A stretch of 64,000 nt of DNA from an uncultured Candidatus Melainabacteria bacterium (GCA_934717745.1 CAKUZB010000005.1:1-64000), one strand, 5' to 3'; counted from the first letter of the stretch, positions 8,921-16,689 are shown. Notes: generated by a model not told the origin, from the letters alone. Program-made: numbers and translations.

Positions 8921-9077
8921 TGTTCACCCCTAAAACCCATTCAAGGATTTCTATTGCACCACTTGTACCTGCAAAAGAAATTCTTTCATTTTCAAGCAAC
9001 ATGCTTCGTCTTGAAACTGAATTAATGTATTTTTCCATTTCTTCCAACTTTTCTTTTATTTCTTGTTCTGTTTTCAT
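8907..9077 (-). CDS. Short helical early protein
   Basis: This is a 56-codon frame starting at the ATG at 9077 (MKTEQEIKEKLEEMEKY...) with GGAGTAAC upstream. It ends inside the start of the next gene (ATGACAACAAATAG overlap). The N-terminal half is a Lys/Glu-rich helix and the C-terminal half is 'GAIEILEWVLG'. Position, ribosome site and overlap with its neighbour support it as a gene. Function is unknown. Confidence 0.6.
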   Translation of the reverse strand: MKTEQEIKEKLEEMEKYINSVSRRSMLLENERISFAGTSGAIEILEWVLGVNNDNK

Positions 9078-9079
9078 TG

Positions 9080-9265
9080 TTACTCCTTTATTTTTCCAAT
9101 ATCTGATACTTCTATGAAATTGTCATATCCATAATCGGATAAGTTATCATTTGCTAAAGCCTGTTCGTAAAAGTCATAAGCCTTATTTTCTGCTTGTTCT
9201 TCTGTATCGGCTTCGATAATAAAGTTATAAACATTCGTTTCTCTGAATTCTACTTCGTATTTCAT
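9080..9265 (-). CDS. DpnD/PcfM-like small protein
   Basis: This 61-residue acidic protein reads MKYEVEFRETNVYNFIIEADTEEQAENKAYDFYEQ in its first half (broken here by strand and helix). That beta-strand then 'EADTEEQAENKA' helix pattern is typical of the short DpnD/PcfM-like family found in phages and plasmids, whose function is not well known. It sits in the leftward early operon. Confidence 0.55.
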   Translation of the reverse strand: MKYEVEFRETNVYNFIIEADTEEQAENKAYDFYEQALANDNLSDYGYDNFIEVSDIGKIKE

Positions 9266-9306
9266 CTATTCCACCTCGCTTAAATTTCTTGATTTAATTA
9301 CTCTAT

Positions 9307-9423
9307 TTACTTAAGTAGTTGGCTTTTATACTGTTTTATTTTTTCTTTAAGATATTGTTTATATTCCAATAGTTCCTCATCAGAAACTAATTTTTTGTTT
9401 GTTCGTAACATAATTTCTAGCAT
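9307..9423 (-). CDS. Very short Lys-rich protein
   Basis: This 38-codon frame starts at the ATG at 9423, preceded by AGAAAGGAAC. The product is a basic helix (KKLVSDEELLEYKQYLKEK). It is too short to assign. The ribosome site and operon position support translation. Confidence 0.45.
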   Translation of the reverse strand: MLEIMLRTNKKLVSDEELLEYKQYLKEKIKQYKSQLLK

Positions 9424-9436
9424 TATTTGTTCCTTT

Positions 9437-9565
9437 CTAATTTATTGATATGTGGATATGGTTGAATATCCATATAATTATGTCTAAAAATTTCCATAGT
9501 GCTAATATAATAGAAATTGTAAAAATTGTTAGCCCACAACCCATTACATCATCATAATTACCCAT
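9437..9565 (-). CDS. Short membrane peptide
   Basis: This 42-codon frame starts at the ATG at 9565, which overlaps the stop of the upstream gene as TAATG. The product has one strongly hydrophobic stretch (LTIFTISIILALWKFLDIII) and should be membrane-inserted. It could be a superinfection-exclusion or toxin-like peptide, but nothing in the sequence decides this. Confidence 0.45.
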   Translation of the reverse strand: MGNYDDVMGCGLTIFTISIILALWKFLDIIIWIFNHIHISIN

Positions 9566-10155
9566 TATTCACCGTCCTTTGCTTTGTTGATGATGTCTAA
9601 AATGTCTTTATCTAAACCTCTGTGGCAGTCGCAACTATCATTTATCGGACACAAATTAAAATCATCTTCGTTTATGGTTTTCTCAATCTCATCAAGTGCT
9701 TGTTTGTAGATGTTTCGTTCGTGTTCAAGTTCAAGACAATAACTATCTTTATTTGTGTATTTAGTTAGATAAAATTTTTCATTTTCTTCTTTCTTTTTCT
9801 TCAATTCTTCGCACTCTTGCTCTTTGGCTTGGAGTTGTTTCTTAAGTTGTACATTTTTTGTATGTACTTTGGAATAACATTTATACCAACAATTTTGTTT
9901 TTGACAATCTTCAAGATTATCATAATATTTGCAATCGTAAGTTTCGCAATAACCTCTATCATCTTCTTGTTGTTCTTGCATTAGTTGTGCATTTAACTTT
10001 TTAATTTCTTCCTTTGCTCTTGCAAGTTGCTTAAAGTAGCAATTTTGCAAGTCTTCACAATGGCAACAATTGATTTTACACTCAAAATATTGTTCGTGGT
10101 CATAGTTATCGCATTCGCTGACGTCTATTCCGCCTATTATTGTTTTGTTTGTCAT
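9565..10155 (-). CDS. Cys-rich coiled-coil early protein
   Basis: This 196-residue protein has three Cys-rich clusters: CKINCCHCEDLQNC near residue 30, CETYDCKYYDNLEDCQKQNC near residue 75, and CPINDSCDC near residue 175. They are separated by Lys/Glu coiled-coil segments. The pattern suggests metal-binding modules held on a coiled-coil rod. Small phage proteins of this architecture are common in gut phages and have no known function. Start and stop codons overlap those of its neighbours. Confidence 0.6.
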   Translation of the reverse strand: MTNKTIIGGIDVSECDNYDHEQYFECKINCCHCEDLQNCYFKQLARAKEEIKKLNAQLMQEQQEDDRGYCETYDCKYYDNLEDCQKQNCWYKCYSKVHTKNVQLKKQLQAKEQECEELKKKKEENEKFYLTKYTNKDSYCLELEHERNIYKQALDEIEKTINEDDFNLCPINDSCDCHRGLDKDILDIINKAKDGE

Positions 10156-10760
10156 TATTTCAACTCCAAAATTTTATTAATGTTTTCTTTAATGTACATT
10201 GCCGTTGGCTCTAGCACCAGTTGTTTTTCTAGAAATTCTTTAATTAAATTTAGTTTGCGATTTGCAAATTTTAATTCGCTTTGTAGACTTCTGTTCTGCT
10301 CTACAACTTTATCGTATTGTTTTTTTGTGAGTTCAAGTTCATTTTCTAGTATGTGAAAAGCCTTTTCGTTTTCCTCATCTATTTTTTGTGTAAACTTTAA
10401 TAGTTCAGATACGTTGCATTCTGTAATTTTTTTGTTCATAATTTTTGTCCTTTCTTCCTTATCTAGGGGGACATTTTCTCTGCTTAATAGATATTCTTTT
10501 GCAAAATTTATTCTATCTTCAAGAAGTGCTTGAGCAATTGGGAAGGTAAATTCACAATACGAAATAAGATGTTCTGCAACTTTACTACTACATAATAGAC
10601 TTTTAAGTTCTTCGCACTCTTGTTCTTTTATTTTTAATTCTTGTTCTTTGCTTTTTAATTTTTTGTTTTCATCAATTAGTTTGTCTACTTCTTTTTGTAT
10701 ATTGTGAAGTCGTCGAACAAGCCTTTCGTTATTTTTTTGTATATTGTATATGTTTATCAT
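10155..10760 (-). CDS. Coiled-coil early protein
   Basis: This 201-residue protein is almost wholly predicted coiled coil: Lys/Glu/Gln heptads from about residues 5-55 and again 115-185. The phrase 'KEQECEELK' also occurs in the next gene, so the two may share a recent repeat history. No catalytic motif is visible. It is coupled to the flanking genes by four-base overlaps. Confidence 0.55.
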   Translation of the reverse strand: MINIYNIQKNNERLVRRLHNIQKEVDKLIDENKKLKSKEQELKIKEQECEELKSLLCSSKVAEHLISYCEFTFPIAQALLEDRINFAKEYLLSRENVPLDKEERTKIMNKKITECNVSELLKFTQKIDEENEKAFHILENELELTKKQYDKVVEQNRSLQSELKFANRKLNLIKEFLEKQLVLEPTAMYIKENINKILELK

Positions 10761-11098
10761 TTTAAAGACTCCCTAAATTCTTTCATTATTTCATCTTCGG
10801 TAAAACCAAGTTTTAACATTGCGATTCGTCTGCGTTGCTGTTCTGCCGTAAGTTGTATTATTGGTTCGTTTTTTACTTCTTTATCCATTTTTTTAAATGC
10901 CGGAAGTCTTTTTGTGTGATACAACCATATCAACTTTGCAAAATCGTTAACATTAAATTTTTTGTAAATACCAGAGATAGGATAATTTGTGCGTGGTACG
11001 GTTGTTTTAAATCTCTGTGCAATTTCTTTTCTAGTGGTTAAGCCGTCTATTACTATTGCTTTAAGTACGTAAAATTCAAGTTCTGTAAGTTCAATCAT
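10757..11098 (-). CDS. HTH DNA-binding early regulator
   Basis: This 113-residue protein has an N-terminal helix-turn-helix of the LuxR/sigma-like type (residues about 1-45, 'LTELEFYVLKAIVIDGLTTRKEIAQRF'). The segments 'TTRKEIAQRFKTT' and 'YPISGIYKKF' correspond to the two HTH helices and the recognition helix. The C-terminal tail is basic and helical. It probably regulates or supports early phage functions. It overlaps the next gene by four bases. Confidence 0.55.
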   Translation of the reverse strand: MIELTELEFYVLKAIVIDGLTTRKEIAQRFKTTVPRTNYPISGIYKKFNVNDFAKLIWLYHTKRLPAFKKMDKEVKNEPIIQLTAEQQRRRIAMLKLGFTEDEIMKEFRESLK

Positions 11099-11107
11099 AA
11101 TCTATCC

Positions 11108-11647
11108 TTATAATAGTTTTAATTGTCCGTTGTCTTTGGTGTTGAGTTCTCGCCACATGATTTGCTTAGGTAAAAAGTTCCTGCAGTAGTATGCTGATTT
11201 AAAATTTATCATTTTATCTGTCGGTTGATTTTTAAATTCGCAACGGCGATTAAACATTAAAAGTTGTAAATCAATATCCTTAAACAAATAAAATGGTGCA
11301 TTGTCGTTCAACCAAAGAATTGTCATAAGTATCGCAAAAGGTTTATTAAAACTAATCAATCTTTTAAAGATTTCTTTTTTATTCGTAAAAGGCGGATTAG
11401 AAATAATATAGTCGCAATCCTTAACCTCTGTTTGATAAAAATCTTGTCCGTTATCGATATGAGTTGCTACAACATCAAAATGGTTTTCTTTGAAAACTTT
11501 TACGAACTCTGAATCGTCTTTGTCAAAAGGACACCAAATTCTGCTATTCGGTTTTATAAATTGAAGTAGTGGTTCAACGGTGTATCTGTATGTATAGCAC
11601 TCGTCATTGTTTCCTTTACTTGTTGTTATGTATGCGTTTGTTGACAT
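11108..11647 (-). CDS. N6-adenine DNA methyltransferase, EcoRI-methylase-like
   Basis: This 179-residue protein carries the catalytic NPPF motif (ISNPPFTNKKEIFKRL) of adenine-N6 methyltransferases. In place of a classical FxGxG SAM motif it has 'IWCPFDKDDSEFVKVFKEN', the divergent motif I of the EcoRI-methylase-like group. The start at 11647 (MSTNAYITTSKG) has GAAAGG upstream. A longer form from 11689 is possible but would sit deeper inside the upstream gene. No partner restriction enzyme is adjacent, so it is an orphan phage methylase, probably protecting phage DNA. Confidence 0.7.
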   Translation of the reverse strand: MSTNAYITTSKGNNDECYTYRYTVEPLLQFIKPNSRIWCPFDKDDSEFVKVFKENHFDVVATHIDNGQDFYQTEVKDCDYIISNPPFTNKKEIFKRLISFNKPFAILMTILWLNDNAPFYLFKDIDLQLLMFNRRCEFKNQPTDKMINFKSAYYCRNFLPKQIMWRELNTKDNGQLKLL

Positions 11648-12008
11648 TGGGTTTTGCCTTTCTACCTCGCTTTTGATTTCTTTGTTCAAGTTCTTTTTCT
11701 ATTTTCATCAGTTGGGTTTGTTTTAGTTCCAGGTCGGTTTTTAACCTAAATTTGATTTTTTCGAGTTGGTTGTCTGTATATTTTAATAAGTCCTGTTTAT
11801 TGTTTGACTCTTGAATTTTTGCTTTATATTTTTTCCCTTTTGCTGATATAGTTCGCAAAATTTCAATATCTTCTTCTGATATGTTGTAAAATATATTTTT
11901 GACAAAAACGATGTGATTAAGTTCTGGTCGACATAAATATATTCGTATAGTTTTAGTTTTTAGTGCTAAAATTTCTTCTAATTTTTTTGAACTAATCGCA
12001 CCTTTCAT
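11616..12008 (-). CDS. Early phage protein with basic tail
   Basis: This 130-residue protein starts at MKGAISSKKLEEIL (AAAGGAAA upstream). The N-terminal 60 residues resemble a winged-helix or resolvase-like HTH ('SSKKLEEILALKTKTIRIYLCRPEL'). A coiled coil follows, then a strongly basic tail (QRNQKRGRKAKPNVNKRI). It is probably DNA-binding. It overlaps both neighbours, which implies coupled translation. Confidence 0.5.
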   Translation of the reverse strand: MKGAISSKKLEEILALKTKTIRIYLCRPELNHIVFVKNIFYNISEEDIEILRTISAKGKKYKAKIQESNNKQDLLKYTDNQLEKIKFRLKTDLELKQTQLMKIEKELEQRNQKRGRKAKPNVNKRIHNNK

Positions 12009-12252
12009 CGCCGTTTCCTTTCTTTGCAAGTTCAAATAACTCAATAGGTTGAAATGTTTCAATCGGTTGTCCGTCAGCAATTGAATGAATATACCCTTTA
12101 TTCATGGTTCCAAACAAACCATTTACGGACCAACCACAATTTTGGCAATATGTTGCACTAGAAGTCATTGCTCTACAGTTTGAACATATATATAACCCAG
12201 AGGGGTATTTGTTTTTGTATTCTAATTCTGTTTTAAAGTTTTCTTTTTGCAT
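11992..12252 (-). CDS. Small zinc-ribbon protein
   Basis: This 86-residue protein has a CxxC...CxxC zinc ribbon (YICSNCRAMTSSATYCQNCGW, residues about 21-41). The rest has no recognisable domain. Such short zinc-ribbon proteins in phage early operons are thought to bind nucleic acid or host proteins. Part of the C-terminus overlaps the next gene's start. Confidence 0.6.
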   Translation of the reverse strand: MQKENFKTELEYKNKYPSGLYICSNCRAMTSSATYCQNCGWSVNGLFGTMNKGYIHSIADGQPIETFQPIELFELAKKGNGDERCD

Positions 12253-12255
12253 TTT

Positions 12256-12585
12256 TTATACCTTTGGTTTTGTAAATTCAAAAAATTTCTCTTCGTCGAC
12301 CAGTAGCCTAGAGCCTTGTTTTACTATGCAAAAATCTCTAAATTCTTTATTATGAAAAGCCCATTGTCTTAACGTTCCTGCAGAGGGGATTTTGTGATAA
12401 TCGTTCCATTTTGATAGAGGAACTAAATTCCTGTCTTTTGAACAAATCGGAACAGGTAAGGCTGTTAGTTTTTCCAGTGCAATAATTTCTAGTACAAGAT
12501 TTTTGAAATCGTCGCCGAATTGTTCTTTGCCTTGTTCTATTTTTGCATTTATTAAATTTTCGATTTCTGAATTTATTATTTGCAT
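12256..12585 (-). CDS. Excisionase/MerR-like DNA-binding protein
   Basis: This 109-residue protein ends in a winged-helix-like segment, 'SAGTLRQWAFHNKEF...VKQGSRLLVDEEKFFEF', the usual layout of excisionase and MerR-like HTH proteins (HTH, then a beta-hairpin wing 'GSRLLVDEEKF'). The N-terminal half is acidic and helical. It may be the recombination directionality factor or an early regulator. It is the first gene after a stable hairpin at 12612-12635. Confidence 0.5.
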   Translation of the reverse strand: MQIINSEIENLINAKIEQGKEQFGDDFKNLVLEIIALEKLTALPVPICSKDRNLVPLSKWNDYHKIPSAGTLRQWAFHNKEFRDFCIVKQGSRLLVDEEKFFEFTKPKV

Positions 12586-12611
12586 TTTTCTATCCTTTGT
12601 TTTTATGGGGA

Positions 12612-12635
12612 ACGTAGCACCTTTTGGTGCTACGT
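12612..12635. terminator. Intra-operon hairpin
   Basis: A perfect 10-bp stem (ACGTAGCACC / GGTGCTACGT) with a TTTT loop lies between two early genes. There is no T-run after it in the operon's direction, so it may attenuate transcription or protect or process the mRNA rather than end it. Confidence 0.5.
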
Positions 12636-12643
12636 GTATATTT

Positions 12644-13519
12644 TTAAAGGTCTGCCAAAACTAGCAATTCTGAAAATTCTTTTAAATCTTCCTTTAAAGT
12701 TTCTGCTTCGTTTATAATTGCATTCTCAATTTCAGTTTCGTAATTTGGAACTTTAACCTTAAAAGTAATATTGCCATTAGGGTTAAATAGCGGTTGTACG
12801 TCAATATCGAATGTACAATAATATTTGCCTGCTTTAACAAATGGGCAAGAAACTCTAAAGCCCTCTGGAATAACGACTTCTTCGTCTGTACCTGCGTTTA
12901 CTCCGCTTGTAAGTCTAAATGTACAAGTGTAAGAGTTGTCTGCAGTTCCGTCTGCACCGTAAACTGGGGTTGAATTCATTGTTGCGTTGCGGTTAATTTT
13001 CAATTTTGAGTAAACCGCAAAAACTTTTTGATAATAAGAATAACCAAAATCGCCGCCGTTGTCGTCTTCTACGTCAATAAATTTTTCGTCGTAGTCGTTA
13101 AGACTTGGTTTTAGTCTTAAAATCATTTCAATTAGTTCTTCTTGGTCTAAGATTTGGTTATTGTAACGTTCAATTTGTGATAATTGCTCTGATTTTAAAC
13201 GTTTATAAGAGCATTTGCCCTCTAAAAAATCATCATTTGCAATAAAAATACCCTCGTTTAATCCTAGTTGGATTGTTGCAAATTTGCCAGTGGAATTATC
13301 TCTTCGTTTGAATTCTTCCTTAATAAATTCTACAAGTGCATTTTTAGAGTGAACTTCTTTTGTTTCTAAAACCTCTGTTGGTTCGCCATATTCTTGTTGT
13401 CTGTCGGAATATTCCACGTATCGGCAACGTGAGGTATATCTGCCATACTCTTGACGAAGTCTTTCTATTGGTCTTTTTTCTGTGATTTTGTCAATAAAAT
13501 TTTTGATTAATTCTTTCAT
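12644..13519 (-). CDS. Early phage protein, possibly DUF2303-like
   Basis: This 291-residue protein has segments ('NALVEFIKEEFKRRDN', 'LDQEELIEMILRLKPSL', and a beta-rich C-terminal half with 'EGFRVSCPFVKAGKYYCTFDIDV') whose layout recalls the DUF2303/YfdQ phage family. Members are found in early operons and have no established role. The match is by general pattern only. It is the largest early gene and follows the 128-residue protein at 13556. Confidence 0.45.
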   Translation of the reverse strand: MKELIKNFIDKITEKRPIERLRQEYGRYTSRCRYVEYSDRQQEYGEPTEVLETKEVHSKNALVEFIKEEFKRRDNSTGKFATIQLGLNEGIFIANDDFLEGKCSYKRLKSEQLSQIERYNNQILDQEELIEMILRLKPSLNDYDEKFIDVEDDNGGDFGYSYYQKVFAVYSKLKINRNATMNSTPVYGADGTADNSYTCTFRLTSGVNAGTDEEVVIPEGFRVSCPFVKAGKYYCTFDIDVQPLFNPNGNITFKVKVPNYETEIENAIINEAETLKEDLKEFSELLVLADL

Positions 13520-13555
13520 TTTTTTATTTTTCCTTTCAAATTGTGTGTAAAAAAA

Positions 13556-13942
13556 TTATCTAAGAGGTTGTACCTTTTGTGTTGCAGATGTCATTTCGGG
13601 GTCATAAAGTAAAATATCGCCTTTGTCGTTGTGGTACAAGGTATTTGAGCATTTTCCTTTTGGTTTTTTAATATCAATGTTTACATCAATTTGCATTTCT
13701 TTAGATTTTTTATCGACTCCAAAATCTAACTTGATTGTCATTGTACCTTTTTCAGAGTATTTGCAAACCGCTTGCAATAATTCTTTTTGGCAATTGTTAA
13801 TTGCATCAATAAAGATTTTTGTTCTGTCTTTAGAGTCAACGGCTCTAAGTTCTGCAAGCAAATTTTCAAACGTTAATGCGTCGTCTGATGTTTGGTAACT
13901 TGCACTTGTTTCTTCTTTTGTCATGAGATTACTCCTTTTCAT
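13556..13942 (-). CDS. Early phage protein, unknown
   Basis: This 128-residue protein has an N-terminal helical part (ENLLAELRAVDSKDRTKIFIDAI) and a beta-rich Lys/Asp tail. Two in-frame ATGs, 13942 and 13924, each have their own GGAGTAA-type ribosome site, so two forms differing by six residues may be made. No family is recognised. It is followed closely by the 291-residue gene, with which it probably works. Confidence 0.5.
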   Translation of the reverse strand: MKRSNLMTKEETSASYQTSDDALTFENLLAELRAVDSKDRTKIFIDAINNCQKELLQAVCKYSEKGTMTIKLDFGVDKKSKEMQIDVNIDIKKPKGKCSNTLYHNDKGDILLYDPEMTSATQKVQPLR

Positions 13943-14004
13943 TTTTACTCCTTTTTTTTATGTATAAATACCGCAAATTGTGGTATAACTATTTCTTTGG
14001 CAGA

Positions 14005-14030
14005 CCTACAGCGGACTAATACACTGTAGG
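14005..14030. terminator. Hairpin in the early leader region
   Basis: The stem CCTACAG/CTGTAGG with a 12-base loop lies in the 150-base gap between two early genes. On the plus strand it is followed by GTTTTTG. On the operon strand it has no T-run and may be an attenuator. A second short stem (ATACC/GGTAT) lies nearby. Confidence 0.35.
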
Positions 14031-14092
14031 GTTTTTGTTAAAGAAAAATTAATGGTATAATTACAACTTAGTCTTTGCTCTGCCCAAAAATT

Positions 14093-14395
14093 TTAATCTT
14101 GCGTTGCACGTTTAATTATTTTGGTTTGTTCTGCCCAACCTATAAAGGCTTTTCCAGTGCTTTCAACTTTGCCTAAAGAAAAAATTTCATCACCGACGGC
14201 AATTTCAAATTTTTTCCATACAACAAAATCTATTATTTTATCTGTTTTTAAAGATTTAACTTTTGCAGTGGTTTTTGCCTTAAAATCAAATCCGTTATCC
14301 CATTCGACTATTACAGGTTTTTCGATTACAACGGCTTTAAGTTCCAGAGCATTAATTTCTGCCTTTTTAGGATAAATTTTACGTATCTTTTTCAT
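14093..14395 (-). CDS. Small beta-rich early protein
   Basis: This 100-residue protein is basic and mainly beta-strand (VVIEKPVIVEWDNGFDFKAKTTAKVK...), suggestive of a small SH3- or OB-like fold. The ATG at 14395 has GGAGTG upstream and overlaps the end of the preceding replication gene by 17 bases. No family is recognised. Confidence 0.5.
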   Translation of the reverse strand: MKKIRKIYPKKAEINALELKAVVIEKPVIVEWDNGFDFKAKTTAKVKSLKTDKIIDFVVWKKFEIAVGDEIFSLGKVESTGKAFIGWAEQTKIIKRATQD

Positions 14396-15194
14396 AAAAC
14401 ACTCCGTCGTTGCTTAATCCTATTGGATAAATTTCCTTTAAATCTTTGTAGTCGAATGCGACTTGTTTTGCGAGAACACTGCCTTTTACATACGTGTTAA
14501 GGTAATCTAAGGCTTGTTCTGTGTTCGTAATTTCTGCCCTTGCTTGTTCACGTTCGACAAGTTCCGACTTTGCTATTTTGTCGTATTCATCGGCTTTTGC
14601 TTTATCTTTGCGTTTTTGTTCCTCTTTTTTTTCTTCTTGTACTTCTTTATTTGGCACAAGGTTTGCTTCACCTCTAAAAATTCCATTGTGTTCTAGCAAA
14701 ACTTTGTTTAAAGAACAAGGAACAACTGCACCGTTTATAAGGTAGCCAGCCTTGGCTTTTTGAAAAACGTCAATCCAGTATTTTTGGTTATATTCGCCCA
14801 AGTCGGCTAAAATTATTTCAATTTTTTCACGTTCTTTTTTTGTCGGTTCAAATTTTGCGTTTTTGTGGATTTTATAATCTTCAATAAACGCATTTACCTC
14901 TGCATCAGAAATTGTTTCTTGTGCAGTTTCTTCTTTGGGTGTCGACTGTTGCGGTGCTTTTGGTCGTCCGCCTTTAATACCTTTTTCATAATTTTTTATA
15001 GAGGCACTAATTAGCGGAGTTGCCATAGATAAAATTGCTTTTTTCATTCCGGTAAATTCGGTTTCAATACCCTCAAAGGCAAATTTACAAAGGCTATCAT
15101 ACAGAGCAAGTCTGTCGTTATCGTCAAATTCGCTTATTGCTTCGTAAAAACTCCTATAAAATAAAAAATTTTTTATGTTGTAATTTGTTGTCAT
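14379..15194 (-). CDS. DUF6291-like phage replication-region protein
   Basis: This 271-residue protein begins MTTNYNIKNFLFYRSFYEAI. The first about 80 residues match the pattern of DUF6291 phage proteins ('SFYEAISEFDDNDRLALYDSLCKFAFEG'). These usually sit where a replication initiator or primosome protein would be. A Lys/Glu/Ala coiled-coil linker follows, then a C-terminal domain with 'YIKGSVLAKQV'-type residues. The ATG at 15194 forms an ATGA overlap with the preceding stop, which decides the start. Its role in replication is inferred from position and domain type. Confidence 0.6.
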   Translation of the reverse strand: MTTNYNIKNFLFYRSFYEAISEFDDNDRLALYDSLCKFAFEGIETEFTGMKKAILSMATPLISASIKNYEKGIKGGRPKAPQQSTPKEETAQETISDAEVNAFIEDYKIHKNAKFEPTKKEREKIEIILADLGEYNQKYWIDVFQKAKAGYLINGAVVPCSLNKVLLEHNGIFRGEANLVPNKEVQEEKKEEQKRKDKAKADEYDKIAKSELVEREQARAEITNTEQALDYLNTYVKGSVLAKQVAFDYKDLKEIYPIGLSNDGVFYEKDT

Positions 15195-15403
15195 TCTTCG
15201 TCCTTTGGCGGTTCGCCATATTTTCGATATAGTTCTAAAACTACTGCTTTCATTTTGCATTTTTGTTTCGTGTGTTTAAAATAGGTTTCGTGATAAAAAC
15301 AACCGTCGCAAACCATATTTCGCTCAAAACATTCTGCCGATGTTCTTGTCCAACGTTCAGTATTTTTGCTGTAAAATACCCCTTTTGCGTTAATATTAGC
15401 CAT
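15191..15403 (-). CDS. Small Cys-rich early protein
   Basis: This 70-residue protein has a C-x9-CxxC-x12-C pattern (CFERNMVCDGCFYHETYF...QKCKM) that could bind zinc. It shows ATGA-type coupling to the following gene and a one-base overlap with the preceding one. Function is unknown. Confidence 0.55.
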   Translation of the reverse strand: MANINAKGVFYSKNTERWTRTSAECFERNMVCDGCFYHETYFKHTKQKCKMKAVVLELYRKYGEPPKDEE

Positions 15404-15627
15404 TAGTTTACTCTCAAATATTTTGTGTACAGTGTGTTAAATCTGTTTTTGTCTAAAGAGTAGACTTCCTGCAGTTGTTTTTTTGTTATTTCTTTTGCTT
15501 TTTCTTTGTTTTGTGTAAGTTCAAAATTCAGTGCAAAAACTTTTTTTGCAATTTTTTTGTACTTAAAAATCTCAAATTCAGAAAAATCTTTTTGTTTTGT
15601 CAGCAGTTTTTTTAATTTTTTAAACAT
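15403..15627 (-). CDS. Small basic early protein
   Basis: This 74-residue protein begins MFKKLKKLLTKQKDF and is Lys-rich and helical. It starts inside the last codons of the upstream gene. A longer form starting at 15657 is unlikely because it would lie within that gene. It may bind nucleic acid; no family is recognised. Confidence 0.5.
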   Translation of the reverse strand: MFKKLKKLLTKQKDFSEFEIFKYKKIAKKVFALNFELTQNKEKAKEITKKQLQEVYSLDKNRFNTLYTKYLRVN

Positions 15628-15802
15628 TTTTTTTAACCCCAATAAAATCAAGTGCATCTTGCGGATTTTGGTTAAATTTATCTACAAAAGCATTAAATAC
15701 AACTTGGTTGTGAATATCTAACAATCTCAGAGTAGACGTAAATTGACACATTTTGCCAACAGTTGCTTTAAAATGTACGGCTCTTATTTTTTCTGTTTCC
15801 AT
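15620..15802 (-). CDS. First gene of the early operon
   Basis: This 60-residue protein (METEKIRAVHFKATVGKMCQF...) has an ideal AAAGGAGT ribosome site. It is the promoter-proximal gene of the leftward early operon, about 120 bases from the operator palindrome, a position often held by a Cro-like or anti-repressor protein. No HTH is apparent, so the role is open. Confidence 0.5.
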   Translation of the reverse strand: METEKIRAVHFKATVGKMCQFTSTLRLLDIHNQVVFNAFVDKFNQNPQDALDFIGVKKNV

Positions 15803-15923
15803 TTGTACTCCTTTTTTGCATTACAAATAAGCCCATAGAAAGGCTTATAGTAAATATTTCGTTACTATTGTTGAAAATATAGTCCGTTTAGGGGATAATA
15901 TTTTTTGAAATTTAGTATATCAT

Positions 15924-15971
15924 CAGTATTACATATTTTTTATTAAATTACAACAAAAATATGTAATACTG
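15924..15971. promoter_or_regulatory. Operator: perfect 17-bp inverted repeat
   Basis: The arms CAGTATTACATATTTTT (15924-15940) and AAAAATATGTAATACTG (15955-15971) match perfectly across a 14-base AT spacer. The element lies in the divergent region between the early operon and the repressor gene, thirty bases before the repressor start. It is the obvious binding site for the repressor encoded at 16001. Confidence 0.75.
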
Positions 15972-16000
15972 TTAATATTTCTTTACATTGAGGTCTAAGA

Positions 16001-16456
16001 ATGCTTATTTATGGGACTTTTTTAAAAAAATTTAGAGAACAAATAGGGGAAAGTCAAACTAGCCTTGCTTTAAAATTAGATACAACTCCACAAACGATAC
16101 AACGTATAGAAGCCGGAAAAGGAAATCTCAATGACGAATTAAAACTAAAATTGATAGAAGTTTTTAATTTAAACATAAATTGGTTATTGACTGGCAAGGG
16201 TGAAATGTTTTTAACGCAAAAAAATACGTTTGCTTTGAAACAAAAAGAGATTGATTTTAAAAACTTCGACAATAGACTTTGTGATTTAATTAAAAAATCT
16301 GAACTTGATTTAAAAACTTTTGCTGGTGTGGTAGACATAAAGTTTGATAGATTGGCGGATTTATGCGTAGGCAAAAAGCCTACAATTGATGAAGTTGTAT
16401 CGATTTGTGAATGTTTTGATGTTACTGCGGATTATTTAATTTTGGGTGCAGAGTAA
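16001..16456 (+). CDS. Phage repressor with two HTH domains
   Basis: This 151-residue regulator has an N-terminal XRE/Cro-type helix-turn-helix ('ESQTSLALKLDTTPQTIQRIEAGKG', residues about 12-45). A second, more divergent HTH lies at the C-terminus ('DLKTFAGVVDIKFDRLADLCVGKKPTIDEVVSICE', about 105-145). There is no S24/LexA-like peptidase domain, so it cannot self-cleave during the SOS response. It diverges from the early operon and is preceded by a large palindrome. It should hold the prophage silent; induction must use another route, such as an anti-repressor. Confidence 0.75.
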   Translation: MLIYGTFLKKFREQIGESQTSLALKLDTTPQTIQRIEAGKGNLNDELKLKLIEVFNLNINWLLTGKGEMFLTQKNTFALKQKEIDFKNFDNRLCDLIKKSELDLKTFAGVVDIKFDRLADLCVGKKPTIDEVVSICECFDVTADYLILGAE

Positions 16457-16689
16457 ATTCGACCGTGTAAAGTTTCAATTTCTACATTGTGTATATCTTG
16501 CAAAGAATTTGTAAGGTTAAAATATCTGTGGTCGATTTTTCTGTTTACGTCATTTAGTCGTGTAAGGGTGTAAATTTGTAACAAAAAAATTGCAGAAAGT
16601 CCAACAATAAAAAGTATTGTAAGAATATTATTTTTTGTTACAAGTGCTGAAAAAATTGTTAAATTATTTTTGATTTCATTGTTTTGCAT
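16432..16689 (-). CDS. Single-pass membrane protein in the lysogeny region
   Basis: This 85-residue protein has one membrane helix (NILTILFIVGLSAIFLLQIYTL, residues about 20-41) and a short charged C-terminal tail. It is transcribed leftward, with its 3' end overlapping the repressor gene by 25 bases, so the two transcripts are antisense there. It could be a superinfection-exclusion or immunity membrane protein; this is only positional inference. Confidence 0.5.
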   Translation of the reverse strand: MQNNEIKNNLTIFSALVTKNNILTILFIVGLSAIFLLQIYTLTRLNDVNRKIDHRYFNLTNSLQDIHNVEIETLHGRIYSAPKIK

